From: Methanolobus sp. UBA474
Lineage (GTDB): Archaea; Halobacteriota; Methanosarcinia; Methanosarcinales; Methanosarcinaceae
Length of the DNA: 22,500 bases
Assembly: GCA_002501695.1 (NCBI GenBank)
Contig: DANZ01000024.1
Coordinates: 1 to 22,500, forward strand
Reading direction: 5' to 3'
Shown in pieces: positions 6,638 to 13,932 of the stretch; the stretch's first letter is position 1; every line of letters begins with the position of its first letter. The notes under the pieces were generated by a model. It did not search any database, had not been told where the DNA came from, and worked only from the letters and a program-made list of their open reading frames with translations. Position numbers and translations under genes: made by a program.

Positions 6638-7252
6638 TTAACCACCTTTTGCTCTCTTTTGAGCCTTCTTATAATTAACGATAGCCATGAGCGTACCAAT
6701 GGTCAGGAAGGCACCCGGCGGCAGGATCATAGTGGTCACTGCGGGATTCAACGGAAGGGATATCAATGTGTATCCGAAGGTTACGATCTGTCCTGTTCCC
6801 AGTATCTCTCTTATACCACCGATCAGCATCAATACAAGCAGGAAACCTGCAGAGATACCAACCGCATCTATGAAAGAGGAGAATACGTTATTTTTGTTCG
6901 CATAAGCTTCTGCACGCCCTATGATAATACAGTTCACAACTATGAGGGGAATGAAAACACCCAGTGCCGCATACATGGGAGGGAAATAAGCCTCCATTAT
7001 CATATCTACAATGGATACAAAAGTAGCTATGATTATGATGAAGATAGGAAGCCTTACGGATGAAGGTATTTGTTTCCTCAGAGCTGAAACGAAAATGTTT
7101 GCAAAAATGAGTACAAATGCTGTACCTGCAGACATACCTATTGCATTTTCCACTGATGTAGTCACTGCCAGTGTAGGGCAGAGACCTAATACAAGCCCGA
7201 AGATCGGGTTGTCCCTTGTAATACCGCGAATAATTTCACTTACTACGTTCAT
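6638..7252 (-). CDS. rnfE: RnfE, membrane subunit
   Basis: This is the second half of the RnfA/RnfE membrane pair, 204 residues with about six membrane segments. C25 (GLCPTLA) and C108 (VVNCIII) are the counterparts of the RnfA cysteines for the shared [2Fe-2S] cluster. The N-terminus, with ITRDNPIFGLVLGLCP, is typical of RnfE/NqrD. A basic tail, YKKAQKRAKGG, ends the protein. The start is ATG at 7252 with AGGTGAT in the short gap after rnfG. The gene precedes rnfA with two bases between them. Confidence 0.94.
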   Translation of the reverse strand: MNVVSEIIRGITRDNPIFGLVLGLCPTLAVTTSVENAIGMSAGTAFVLIFANIFVSALRKQIPSSVRLPIFIIIIATFVSIVDMIMEAYFPPMYAALGVFIPLIVVNCIIIGRAEAYANKNNVFSSFIDAVGISAGFLLVLMLIGGIREILGTGQIVTFGYTLISLPLNPAVTTMILPPGAFLTIGTLMAIVNYKKAQKRAKGG

Positions 7253-7262
7253 TATTTATCAC

Positions 7263-7835
7263 CTAAGCCTCTGCCGTTTCGATCTGGTCGATCTTCGTGT
7301 CCAATGCAGTTACCACAGCCTGTGAAGAGATAGTAGCTCCGGTGATAGCATCAATTGATCCTCCGGACTTTGACAGGCCCAGTTGCTCCAGGGGAACACC
7401 TTTGAATTGTTCCTGGAATGCAGGGGTCGTTATCTTTGCACCCAGACCAGGGGTTTCCTCATGGCTTAAAACGTTCATCCCTAAAACTTCCGTAAAAGAG
7501 GCATCAACTGCACCAGCCACTACAATAAGACCCTGTGAACCCTGCTGTTCCTTAAAGAAAGCATAACCTATGATATCCCCCGAGCTATCCACTGCACGAT
7601 AGTATAAGATCTCCCTCTGGCCGTCCTCACCGACCACACCCGTTCCTTCGATCGGGTCAAAGTTCTGGGCATCGGGTATGAGCTCTCTTAGAATTGCCTC
7701 CTGGGCAGCTATTACATTTCTTTCCAGCTGTTCACTGGTGGGAATATATGTTACTCCAAGGAGCACAGCTGCAACGACCGATATGAGCACAAGTTTCCCG
7801 ACGATCATTAAAGTCTCATTTTTAGACCCGGTCAT
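7263..7835 (-). CDS. rnfG: RnfG, covalent-FMN subunit
   Basis: RnfG is a membrane-anchored protein that carries FMN covalently on the outer face of the membrane. The 190-residue protein has one N-terminal membrane segment (about 11-32) and an FMN-binding domain. The attachment motif is T165-G-A-T168 within DAITGATISS, so Thr168 is the expected site; the corresponding Thr in the M. acetivorans protein has been shown to carry flavin. ApbE, the enzyme that makes this bond, is encoded divergently upstream of the operon. The start overlaps the end of rnfD by 14 bases, with GAGGTGGTG just upstream. Confidence 0.95.
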   Translation of the reverse strand: MTGSKNETLMIVGKLVLISVVAAVLLGVTYIPTSEQLERNVIAAQEAILRELIPDAQNFDPIEGTGVVGEDGQREILYYRAVDSSGDIIGYAFFKEQQGSQGLIVVAGAVDASFTEVLGMNVLSHEETPGLGAKITTPAFQEQFKGVPLEQLGLSKSGGSIDAITGATISSQAVVTALDTKIDQIETAEA

Positions 7836-8844
7836 CTGACACCACCTCGAACTTCAAGGATGAAGGGATCTTTTTCATAACACGCCTGTAAGACCTCTCA
7901 AGCATGGACTCATGACCGTACATTGCAGGAAGTGTCTTTGTTTCGATATAAGCTGCTATGGCATTTGCAAGGAATATGCCGTACAGTGTTCCATCCACAT
8001 AGTTCCCGAAATAACCATAAATAGACACCAGTATGCCACATGCAAGACCGTAGATAAGACGGCCGTTCTTTGTGACAGGCGAGGTAGGGGAGTCAGTTGC
8101 AAGGAACAGGATACCAAAGAAGACAACACCTATCATCACATAAGAGAGCTCGTCAGTTACCTTAAGGAAAATGAACATTGTTGCCAGGTACATCAGCGGA
8201 TTCAAGACGCCTTCCTGAACAAGGCTGATCACTGAAGAGAAAAAAGCTATCGCCTGGTTAAAGAAGAACACCGTCAAGGCAAAGACGAGTGGCACTCTCC
8301 ATTCGATATATTTCTTATAGATGAGATAAACCCCACCGATAAGCAGGATGGGAGATACATCCACAAGCAGTCCGGCACCGTTCTCAAGCACGAGGTCTGA
8401 TAACTGTCCCATGTGAGGAATCGATGTCAGTGTCGTGTAACTTCCCCATGCGCTCCTGACAAACACCCATGCGACCAGCACCGGATTGAAGATATATGAA
8501 CCGATACCTCCAAAGGCATGTTTACCGATAGCTATCGCAAAGAAGGCGCCAACTACCGGTATCCACAGGGGGGCTTCTGGCGGCATCAGCAGTGCGAACA
8601 TTAGTCCGATCATTGCTGCATGACCATCTTTTATCGTTACTTTCTGCTTTGTGATCATCTGGATGCCATATTCCGTTAGAACTGCAGCAAGTACAGACGC
8701 AAGGATGATTCCAAGAGCCGGTATGCCAAAGAAATATACCGACACAAGACTTAAAGGGATCAGAGCCAGTATTTTGGCCATATTGATCGATCTGAAACTC
8801 TTACTTGATTTTATATGAGGGGGAGCTGAAATTGTGTAACCCAT
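7822..8844 (-). CDS. rnfD: RnfD, membrane subunit without an obvious covalent-flavin motif
   Basis: RnfD is a large membrane subunit related to NqrB. From ATG at 8844, one base after the rnfC stop, it has 340 residues and about nine or ten membrane segments. ATDSPTSPVTKNGRLIYG (249-266) is the conserved late motif of the RnfD/NqrB family. In many RnfD proteins FMN is bound to the Thr of an S/T-G-A-T motif in the first half. I find no GAT triplet anywhere here; SAWGSYTTLT (131-140) stands roughly where it would be expected. Covalent FMN in this subunit is therefore doubtful. Confidence 0.93.
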   Translation of the reverse strand: MGYTISAPPHIKSSKSFRSINMAKILALIPLSLVSVYFFGIPALGIILASVLAAVLTEYGIQMITKQKVTIKDGHAAMIGLMFALLMPPEAPLWIPVVGAFFAIAIGKHAFGGIGSYIFNPVLVAWVFVRSAWGSYTTLTSIPHMGQLSDLVLENGAGLLVDVSPILLIGGVYLIYKKYIEWRVPLVFALTVFFFNQAIAFFSSVISLVQEGVLNPLMYLATMFIFLKVTDELSYVMIGVVFFGILFLATDSPTSPVTKNGRLIYGLACGILVSIYGYFGNYVDGTLYGIFLANAIAAYIETKTLPAMYGHESMLERSYRRVMKKIPSSLKFEVVSDDRV

Positions 8845-8845
8845 T

Positions 8846-10204
8846 TTACTCACTTCCGCATGAGCAGCCAATCTTAAGGTTTGAAGATTCCTTAGGGGCG
8901 GCATCCTCGTAGGCACCTTCTATTGCGTTCTTTGCATACCTGATAAGCTGCAGTATGTGTATCTTTGACGGACAGACAAATGCACATCTCCCGCACTCAA
9001 TACAGAACTGGATATGCATCTGGCGGCATTCGTCAAAGCGACCCTGGTCTGCCAGGACACTAAGCCTGCTGGGAATAAGAGAAACCGGACATGCATCAAC
9101 ACAGCGTGCACAGTGAATGCAAGCCAGGGATTCGTCACGAATGACCTCTTCTTTGGTCTGAAGGGTTATCCTGGTAGTTCCTTTGGTCACGGGGACTTCA
9201 TTCGTATATTGTGCAACACCGGTGATCACGCCGTTTGCAATGATCTTGCCGATCTCCCCATTGAAATTGCACCCTTCGAGGATATCCTTAAAAGGCGTGC
9301 CTATTCTCACAAGCATGAATTGCGGGCAGTCTACAGTGCCTTCCAGCGTTATGACCGTTTCATAGTATGGCTTGCCTTCATGCACAGCGTCATAGAGCGC
9401 CTTTGCAGATTTGACCCCGCACACCGCAACGCCCACATCGGTAGGATTGCAGCCAACGGACACCTTGCGCCCTGTAACATTATAAGTGAAGAAATTAAGG
9501 ATATTCTTGCCGTATATACGCTGCTGGGACGCTACGACGATGTTGGTGTTCTGGTCTTTGAAATAATGTCCAAGGCGGCGTGTACCCAGAATTGGTGCCA
9601 CCCTGAGAGCCTTGCCATCGACCTGCACACCCTCGAAAGCATCAATAGACTCCTTATCATCCTTTCTTATTATGATCGCACCTTTAACAGCCTCTGAAGC
9701 TTTCATCAGCAACTTCAGTGCAGCTATCATCTGCGAAGCATATTCCTTAGGGGTCGCATATTTGCCGCCTATCCACTCGGATGCTGTGGCATTTATAAGG
9801 ACAAGGTCTATCTTCTTCCCTTCAGGCTTAAGCACTGTATGAGTGGGTGCACCATAGTGTTCAACAATACCCGCATCCTGCATGATGGCGATAAGATCTT
9901 TCTGGGACGGGTTCTTCTTAGGTACAAAAGGAACCGTTTCCTGTGAGTCGGTCGTATTTATGATAACGCTTAAGACCTTGTTCCCATTGGGATTCGGGTA
10001 TTCTTCAATGGAGGTTACCTCGCCGCATACACTGGAGTGCACGTCAGAGGAACAGTAGGAGACGGACTCCCCTATCTTCTGGCCGATAAGCACGTGGTCG
10101 CCTTTCTTTACTATGGGCTTGCAGATCGTACCAAGGTGCTGCTTTAAGGGAATTATTACTTTTTCCGGGATTTTCTTCAATCTTTTACTTTCCAAAATGA
10201 TCAC
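8846..10204 (-). CDS. rnfC: RnfC, iron-sulfur subunit
   Basis: RnfC is a peripheral cytoplasmic subunit with two [4Fe-4S] clusters. In this 452-residue protein they are at C362/C365/C368/C372 and C401/C404/C407/C411. NAD-linked RnfC proteins carry a glycine-rich GLGGAGFPT-type nucleotide/FMN motif. Here the same place reads AGIVEHYGAPTHTVL (111-125), so the motif is largely lost, consistent with an Rnf that does not use NAD. The C-terminus has an extra CxC (447/449). GTG at 10204 follows the mmcA stop by one base. A TTG at 10195, five bases after GAGGTGA, may be the real start. Confidence 0.93.
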   Translation of the reverse strand: MIILESKRLKKIPEKVIIPLKQHLGTICKPIVKKGDHVLIGQKIGESVSYCSSDVHSSVCGEVTSIEEYPNPNGNKVLSVIINTTDSQETVPFVPKKNPSQKDLIAIMQDAGIVEHYGAPTHTVLKPEGKKIDLVLINATASEWIGGKYATPKEYASQMIAALKLLMKASEAVKGAIIIRKDDKESIDAFEGVQVDGKALRVAPILGTRRLGHYFKDQNTNIVVASQQRIYGKNILNFFTYNVTGRKVSVGCNPTDVGVAVCGVKSAKALYDAVHEGKPYYETVITLEGTVDCPQFMLVRIGTPFKDILEGCNFNGEIGKIIANGVITGVAQYTNEVPVTKGTTRITLQTKEEVIRDESLACIHCARCVDACPVSLIPSRLSVLADQGRFDECRQMHIQFCIECGRCAFVCPSKIHILQLIRYAKNAIEGAYEDAAPKESSNLKIGCSCGSE

Positions 10205-10205
10205 C

Positions 10206-11690
10206 TCAGAATGCCGGCTCCCTTTCTACCTCAGCAGGCTTTTGTCCAGGTATTGTCACGCTGATGTCAGTTCCGGTGAGATCGCTGTCAGCTCCTGCAG
10301 GATCGGTTTCAAATCCAAGAGCCGCCCAGTCAATAGCAGTTGCTGTAACACCATGACAATCAGCGCATCCGAGTGGTTCTGCAACTCCCAGGGTGGAGCC
10401 TGCAACATTGTGGCTTACAGGATAGTACATATCCACATGCCTTAGAACTGCATTGGGATAATCTGCCTCACCGTTGCCATCGGCATCGAATGAACGCATC
10501 TCTTCGACCGTGACATTACCGTTAGTGTCCGCATCAGCTCTCTGCACATGTGCCGGAGATATCGGGTTGCCAACAGCTGAACTGTTATTGGGGGCTGCAG
10601 CTACTGCCGGGTCCGTGCCTTCATCCCACCATATGCCGGTTATCACATTGAAAGGTCTCAGAATGGCATTCTCTGAATCCCTGCTGCCATTAGCCGGAAG
10701 CCTGTCATAATAAGTGCCATTGTACCATGCAAGGGTCGGGATGAACTGAGAATCATAAGTCACTACCTCCCTCACGCCATTTGCCCAGCTGAATTCGCTG
10801 ATAGGTGCCTCTCCGGAAATTTCGGCAGCTGGAAGTGCAGGTATGTGGCAGGATTCACAAGCCACTGAGTCAAGATGCCCGTCGGCTATTGCGCCGTGGG
10901 ATATGCCAGCGTGGCAGTCAACGGAATCACAGCTTCTTACTTCTCCTTCGAATGCCTCATGCATGTCCTCGGGAGCATTAAGCAGGTCCCTGCGTCCTAT
11001 CTGGTGATCCTCGGTAGCATGGCATTCATAACAGTTAACTTCCGCGTGGACATCATACTGCTCATGCTCCGGGGAAGTCCAGGTGACAGCGGTCGTGGAA
11101 ACCTCGCTTACGTGGCAGTTCGCACACTGATCATTCTGGGGAGCTCCGTTTACCTCGTCATGTATTTCAGTGACCAGAGGAAGCGGTGTGAGTACATCAA
11201 GAATATAGCTGGCCACATACAGAGGTTCTTTCTGCATTTCAGATCTTGCATCTTCAAGAGCAGCGTCAGTAGCTGTTTCAAAGTTACCTGCACTTATAGC
11301 TTCTGCACGTGCATGGAAATCGTAGAGGCCGTTCTGCTCATGGCATACCATGCAGTCTATATCTACACCATATTCTGCCATGTATCCGCCGCCGGGGTGA
11401 ACCTGTCCATATGTGGTTGCCAGATCCTTGCCTTCAATACTGTCAACATCAACACCATAATCCATGAGTGAAGCCCACGGGGCTATATTCTGCTCCACAT
11501 GAGATGACTGCCCGACCTCATCATACATACCGATATGGCAGCCTCCGCAGGAGCTGTTCGACCATTCCTGCTGTGTCATATAATGAACAGCCATTGCATT
11601 GTTGCCGCTATAGCCTACATACGCATATACACTGGCTGAGGCAAACATAACAACAAGAACTAAGATCAGAACCGTATTCAATTTAGACAT
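10206..11690 (-). CDS. mmcA: Seven-heme c-type cytochrome of the Rnf complex (MmcA)
   Basis: This 494-residue protein starts with a signal sequence or membrane anchor (about 5-24) and lies on the outer face of the membrane. Six CxxCH sites bind heme: C48, C113, C189, C220, C278 and C442 (first cysteines). A seventh site has the unusual CX4CH spacing (C254 to C259-H260). The total of seven matches MmcA of M. acetivorans, which links Rnf to methanophenazine and can reduce external acceptors. Between hemes six and seven lie two EF-hand-like loops, DADTNGNVTVEE (386-397) and DADGNGEADYPN (402-413), suggesting bound calcium. AGGT precedes the ATG, six bases after the preceding gene. Confidence 0.95.
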   Translation of the reverse strand: MSKLNTVLILVLVVMFASASVYAYVGYSGNNAMAVHYMTQQEWSNSSCGGCHIGMYDEVGQSSHVEQNIAPWASLMDYGVDVDSIEGKDLATTYGQVHPGGGYMAEYGVDIDCMVCHEQNGLYDFHARAEAISAGNFETATDAALEDARSEMQKEPLYVASYILDVLTPLPLVTEIHDEVNGAPQNDQCANCHVSEVSTTAVTWTSPEHEQYDVHAEVNCYECHATEDHQIGRRDLLNAPEDMHEAFEGEVRSCDSVDCHAGISHGAIADGHLDSVACESCHIPALPAAEISGEAPISEFSWANGVREVVTYDSQFIPTLAWYNGTYYDRLPANGSRDSENAILRPFNVITGIWWDEGTDPAVAAAPNNSSAVGNPISPAHVQRADADTNGNVTVEEMRSFDADGNGEADYPNAVLRHVDMYYPVSHNVAGSTLGVAEPLGCADCHGVTATAIDWAALGFETDPAGADSDLTGTDISVTIPGQKPAEVEREPAF

Positions 11691-11696
11691 AATACC

Positions 11697-12110
11697 TCAC
11701 TGTTCTTTATTTTGAGCTACTTCCTCGAGTCCTTTGAGAACAATGATGATAGTATTGCGCAAATTCTGGTCATTGAGTATTTTCATTTCATCTGACACAA
11801 ATTTGCTGATCTCGAAAGATTTGCGGACAACCCGTACGTTGAAATCAAAAAACCTATCCATCAGTCCTTTTTGAGGAGTGAAGCCGTAAAAGTCAACATC
11901 CATGTGATTACCAAGGACGTTTGCTTTGAGCTCTATCTTATCAAGGGGCGAGTCCGGCTTGACATATATAATAGTATGCCTTCCGGATTCGAAATGCTTC
12001 TCAATACCCCTCCAACCATATTCTTCCATTAACTGATGAAGGGCAACAATCAGGTACCTGTCCTTACTGGAACTGCCACCTGCGTCTGTTTTTACATCGG
12101 AGCTATTCAT
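11697..12110 (-). CDS. Unrecognised protein, first gene of the Rnf operon
   Basis: I do not recognise this family. From ATG at 12110, with GGAAG (12123-12119) upstream, the protein has 137 residues. It has no membrane segment, no signal peptide and no cysteine, so it is probably soluble, cytoplasmic and not a redox carrier. After a polar start the pattern suggests an alpha/beta core, with a helix around LIVALHQLMEEYGW, strands such as HTIIYVKP, IELKANV and MDVDFYGF, and then a long helical C-terminal half. It ends six bases before the mmcA start, so it is almost surely cotranscribed with the Rnf genes. A role in assembly or control of the complex is possible, but that is a guess from position. 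Confidence 0.75.
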   Translation of the reverse strand: MNSSDVKTDAGGSSSKDRYLIVALHQLMEEYGWRGIEKHFESGRHTIIYVKPDSPLDKIELKANVLGNHMDVDFYGFTPQKGLMDRFFDFNVRVVRKSFEISKFVSDEMKILNDQNLRNTIIIVLKGLEEVAQNKEQ

Positions 12111-12134
12111 TGCGATTACTTCCTGCGGATAAAC

Positions 12135-12181
12135 CATATAACAAATATCGATATGCCAGAAACTCGATTGAGCTTACTATA
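12135..12181 (-). promoter_or_regulatory. Candidate promoter elements of the Rnf operon
   Basis: Two minus-strand TATA-like sequences lie upstream of the first operon gene. TATAGTAAG (12181-12173) would give a start near 12150 and a leader of about 40 bases that keeps the GGAAG ribosome site. TTATATGG (12142-12135) would give a nearly leaderless transcript. The first fits the ribosome site better. Both share the 110-base gap with the apbE promoter, so the two units may be controlled together. Confidence 0.35.
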
Positions 12182-12188
12182 CCGTCGT

Positions 12189-12206
12189 GCATATATATTA
12201 ATTATA
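12189..12206 (+). promoter_or_regulatory. TATA box for apbE, probably leaderless
   Basis: GCATATATATTA (12189-12200), followed by more AT-rich sequence, is centred about 26 bases before the apbE ATG at 12221. No ribosome site precedes that ATG, so transcription and translation probably begin at nearly the same base. Confidence 0.5.
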
Positions 12207-12220
12207 TCTTTTCATATGGC

Positions 12221-13240
12221 ATGAACTATAAAACAGTTGCCATTATCCTGATAGTGATTTTTACAGTATTATTAGTGATAGATTCTACCCCGTGGGCAAG
12301 AGAAGACGAAAGGAGTACAGAACAACTGTATTCCGTCACCAGAAGTATGATGGATACTACAGTTACAATCGCAGTGATGGGATCCAACGAAACGCAGGCA
12401 CATGATTCCATTGAGAGGGCATTTGAAAGGATACAATATGTAGATAGCCTTATGGATAACTACGATAACACCAGCGAATTAAGCCTGCTGAACCGTCAGG
12501 GATATATCAAAGATGCAAACCCGGACCTTGTATACGTAATAAATATGTCCGGGCACTATTCTGAGAGCAGCCAGGGAGCTTTTGATGTTTCCATACTGCC
12601 GCTGCTGGAGTTGTGGAAGAGCAAGTTCAGCCCGGGAGGCACATACGCCGCACCCACGGGAGATGAGATCAACGAAACGCTCAGGCTTGTCAATTACTCA
12701 GCTATCCGCATAGATGACAATAATATCACCATGGAAGAGGACATGATGCTGACCCTTGGAGGCATAGCAAAGGGATACGCTGTCGACCTGGCTGTAGAGT
12801 CACTTGTAAGGGACAGAATTGAGTCGGGGTTTGTCAATGCAGGAGGTGACGGGAGATACATCGGCCAGAAGGAAGAAGGTATGCCCTGGAAAGTAGGACT
12901 GCAGAACCCGGAGAAGAGCGAGGAGGCTGTTGTAGTCATGGATATGGAGGATATGGCAGTCGCAACCAGCGGGAACTATGAACGCTATTTCAATGAGGCA
13001 GCCAGGGTCTCTCATATATCCGACCCGCGTACAGGATATCCTTCACAGAGCCTCATCAGTGCAACTGTGATAGCAGGCACTGCAATAGATGCTGACGCCT
13101 TTGCGACGGCACTGTTTGTAATGGGTGAGAATGAGGGCATGGAAATGATAGAGGAACTGGAAGGAGTGGAATGCCTTATAATAACGGAAGATAAAAGGAT
13201 AATCCGCTCAAGCGGGTTCTCAAGTTACGAAAGCCAGTGA
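12221..13240 (+). CDS. apbE: FAD:protein FMN transferase (ApbE)
   Basis: ApbE moves FMN from FAD onto a Thr of its target protein, outside the cytoplasmic membrane, using magnesium. This 339-residue protein has an N-terminal membrane anchor (about 5-21) and no lipoprotein cysteine. Family motifs are present in order: GGIAKGYAVD (180-189), NAGGD (206-210), SGNYERYF (250-257), HISDPRTGYP (265-274) and DADAFATA (290-297), the last contributing metal-binding Asp. The frame is open up to 12110, but ATG at 12221 fits both the TATA spacing and the anchor. It is divergent from the Rnf operon; RnfG, which has a clear TGAT site, is its obvious substrate. Confidence 0.94.
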   Translation: MNYKTVAIILIVIFTVLLVIDSTPWAREDERSTEQLYSVTRSMMDTTVTIAVMGSNETQAHDSIERAFERIQYVDSLMDNYDNTSELSLLNRQGYIKDANPDLVYVINMSGHYSESSQGAFDVSILPLLELWKSKFSPGGTYAAPTGDEINETLRLVNYSAIRIDDNNITMEEDMMLTLGGIAKGYAVDLAVESLVRDRIESGFVNAGGDGRYIGQKEEGMPWKVGLQNPEKSEEAVVVMDMEDMAVATSGNYERYFNEAARVSHISDPRTGYPSQSLISATVIAGTAIDADAFATALFVMGENEGMEMIEELEGVECLIITEDKRIIRSSGFSSYESQ

Positions 13241-13262
13241 TCACCAGCGAGCACGGAACTGG

Positions 13263-13814
13263 CTACTTTAGCCTGACCTCATGCAAAGTTTCGTATACAG
13301 GACCATCAGGAGTAAGTGTGCTCTTCTTAAGCCTGATGGCATCTACCTGCATTGTCCCCAGGTCGATGTCTTTCAGCTCTTCAAGCAAATGAAAGAAATC
13401 CTCCTTTTTCTTCTTCGGAAGATACTTTATCCTTGCCAGTGTTGCATGTGCACTGAAGTCGCGATGGTCCTTTGTAAATCCAAAGGGAGATAATGATGTC
13501 TCGATCATCCTGTGCAGCTCTTCGAAGTTACCTTCACATCCTATCCAGATGACCTTTGCAAATTTTGGCTTTGGGAAAACCCCAAGTCCCTTAAGGGATA
13601 CTTTGAACGGGGAGCAGGTAACTTCATCAAGGGCTTTTGAAATGTCACCTATCTGTTCCCCGGGCACTTCCCCCAGAAACTCCAGGGTAATATGAACGAT
13701 ATCAGGATCCACGAACTTGAACTTGAACTCATCGAATTTTGACTGGATCTGCGCAATTTTAGAGTTAAACTCTTCCGGCAGGTCCACTGCAACAAAAGCT
13801 CTGACCAAACACAT
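13263..13814 (-). CDS. thpR: RNA 2',3'-cyclic phosphodiesterase (ThpR/LigT family)
   Basis: This 2H-family phosphoesterase opens 2',3'-cyclic phosphates to 2'-phosphates; archaeal members also show some RNA ligase activity in vitro. The two catalytic motifs are HITL (41-44) and HATL (123-126) in a protein of about 183 residues, the usual size. RAFVAVDLPEE at the N-terminus is typical. ATG at 13814 is taken as start; TTG at 13808, five bases or so after GGTGAT, gives a start nearer to family consensus and is an alternative. A TATA-like ATTTAAATC lies close upstream, so the leader is very short. It converges on apbE with a 22-base gap. Confidence 0.9.
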   Translation of the reverse strand: MCLVRAFVAVDLPEEFNSKIAQIQSKFDEFKFKFVDPDIVHITLEFLGEVPGEQIGDISKALDEVTCSPFKVSLKGLGVFPKPKFAKVIWIGCEGNFEELHRMIETSLSPFGFTKDHRDFSAHATLARIKYLPKKKKEDFFHLLEELKDIDLGTMQVDAIRLKKSTLTPDGPVYETLHEVRLK

Positions 13815-13837
13815 CACCAAATAATGATTTGATGCAT

Positions 13838-13898
13838 GGATTTAAATCATTGACGCTGGCAGACAAGTTTTTATTTATAAGGAGAGATATTATATATT
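13838..13898. promoter_or_regulatory. Divergent promoters of thpR and dacZ
   Basis: On the minus strand ATTTAAATC (13848-13840) serves thpR, with a start near 13820. On the plus strand GATATTATATATTA (about 13886-13898) would start dacZ transcription near 13918, leaving a short leader with the ribosome site AGAGG (13923-13927). A second plus-strand candidate is TTTATTTATAA (13869-13880). The boxes are about 45 bases apart. Confidence 0.45.
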
Positions 13899-13932
13899 AC
13901 TGGTTCAGATCGGCATCACACCAGAGGATAAA

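Noticed and set aside
9014..9697. Open frame of 227 codons on the plus strand opposite rnfC
   Set aside because: Although long, it mirrors the conserved cysteine-cluster part of rnfC and has no ribosome site, promoter or known motif.
10875..11471. Open frame of 198 codons opposite mmcA
   Set aside because: Its cysteines and hydrophobic runs come from the reverse of heme motifs in mmcA; no start signals.
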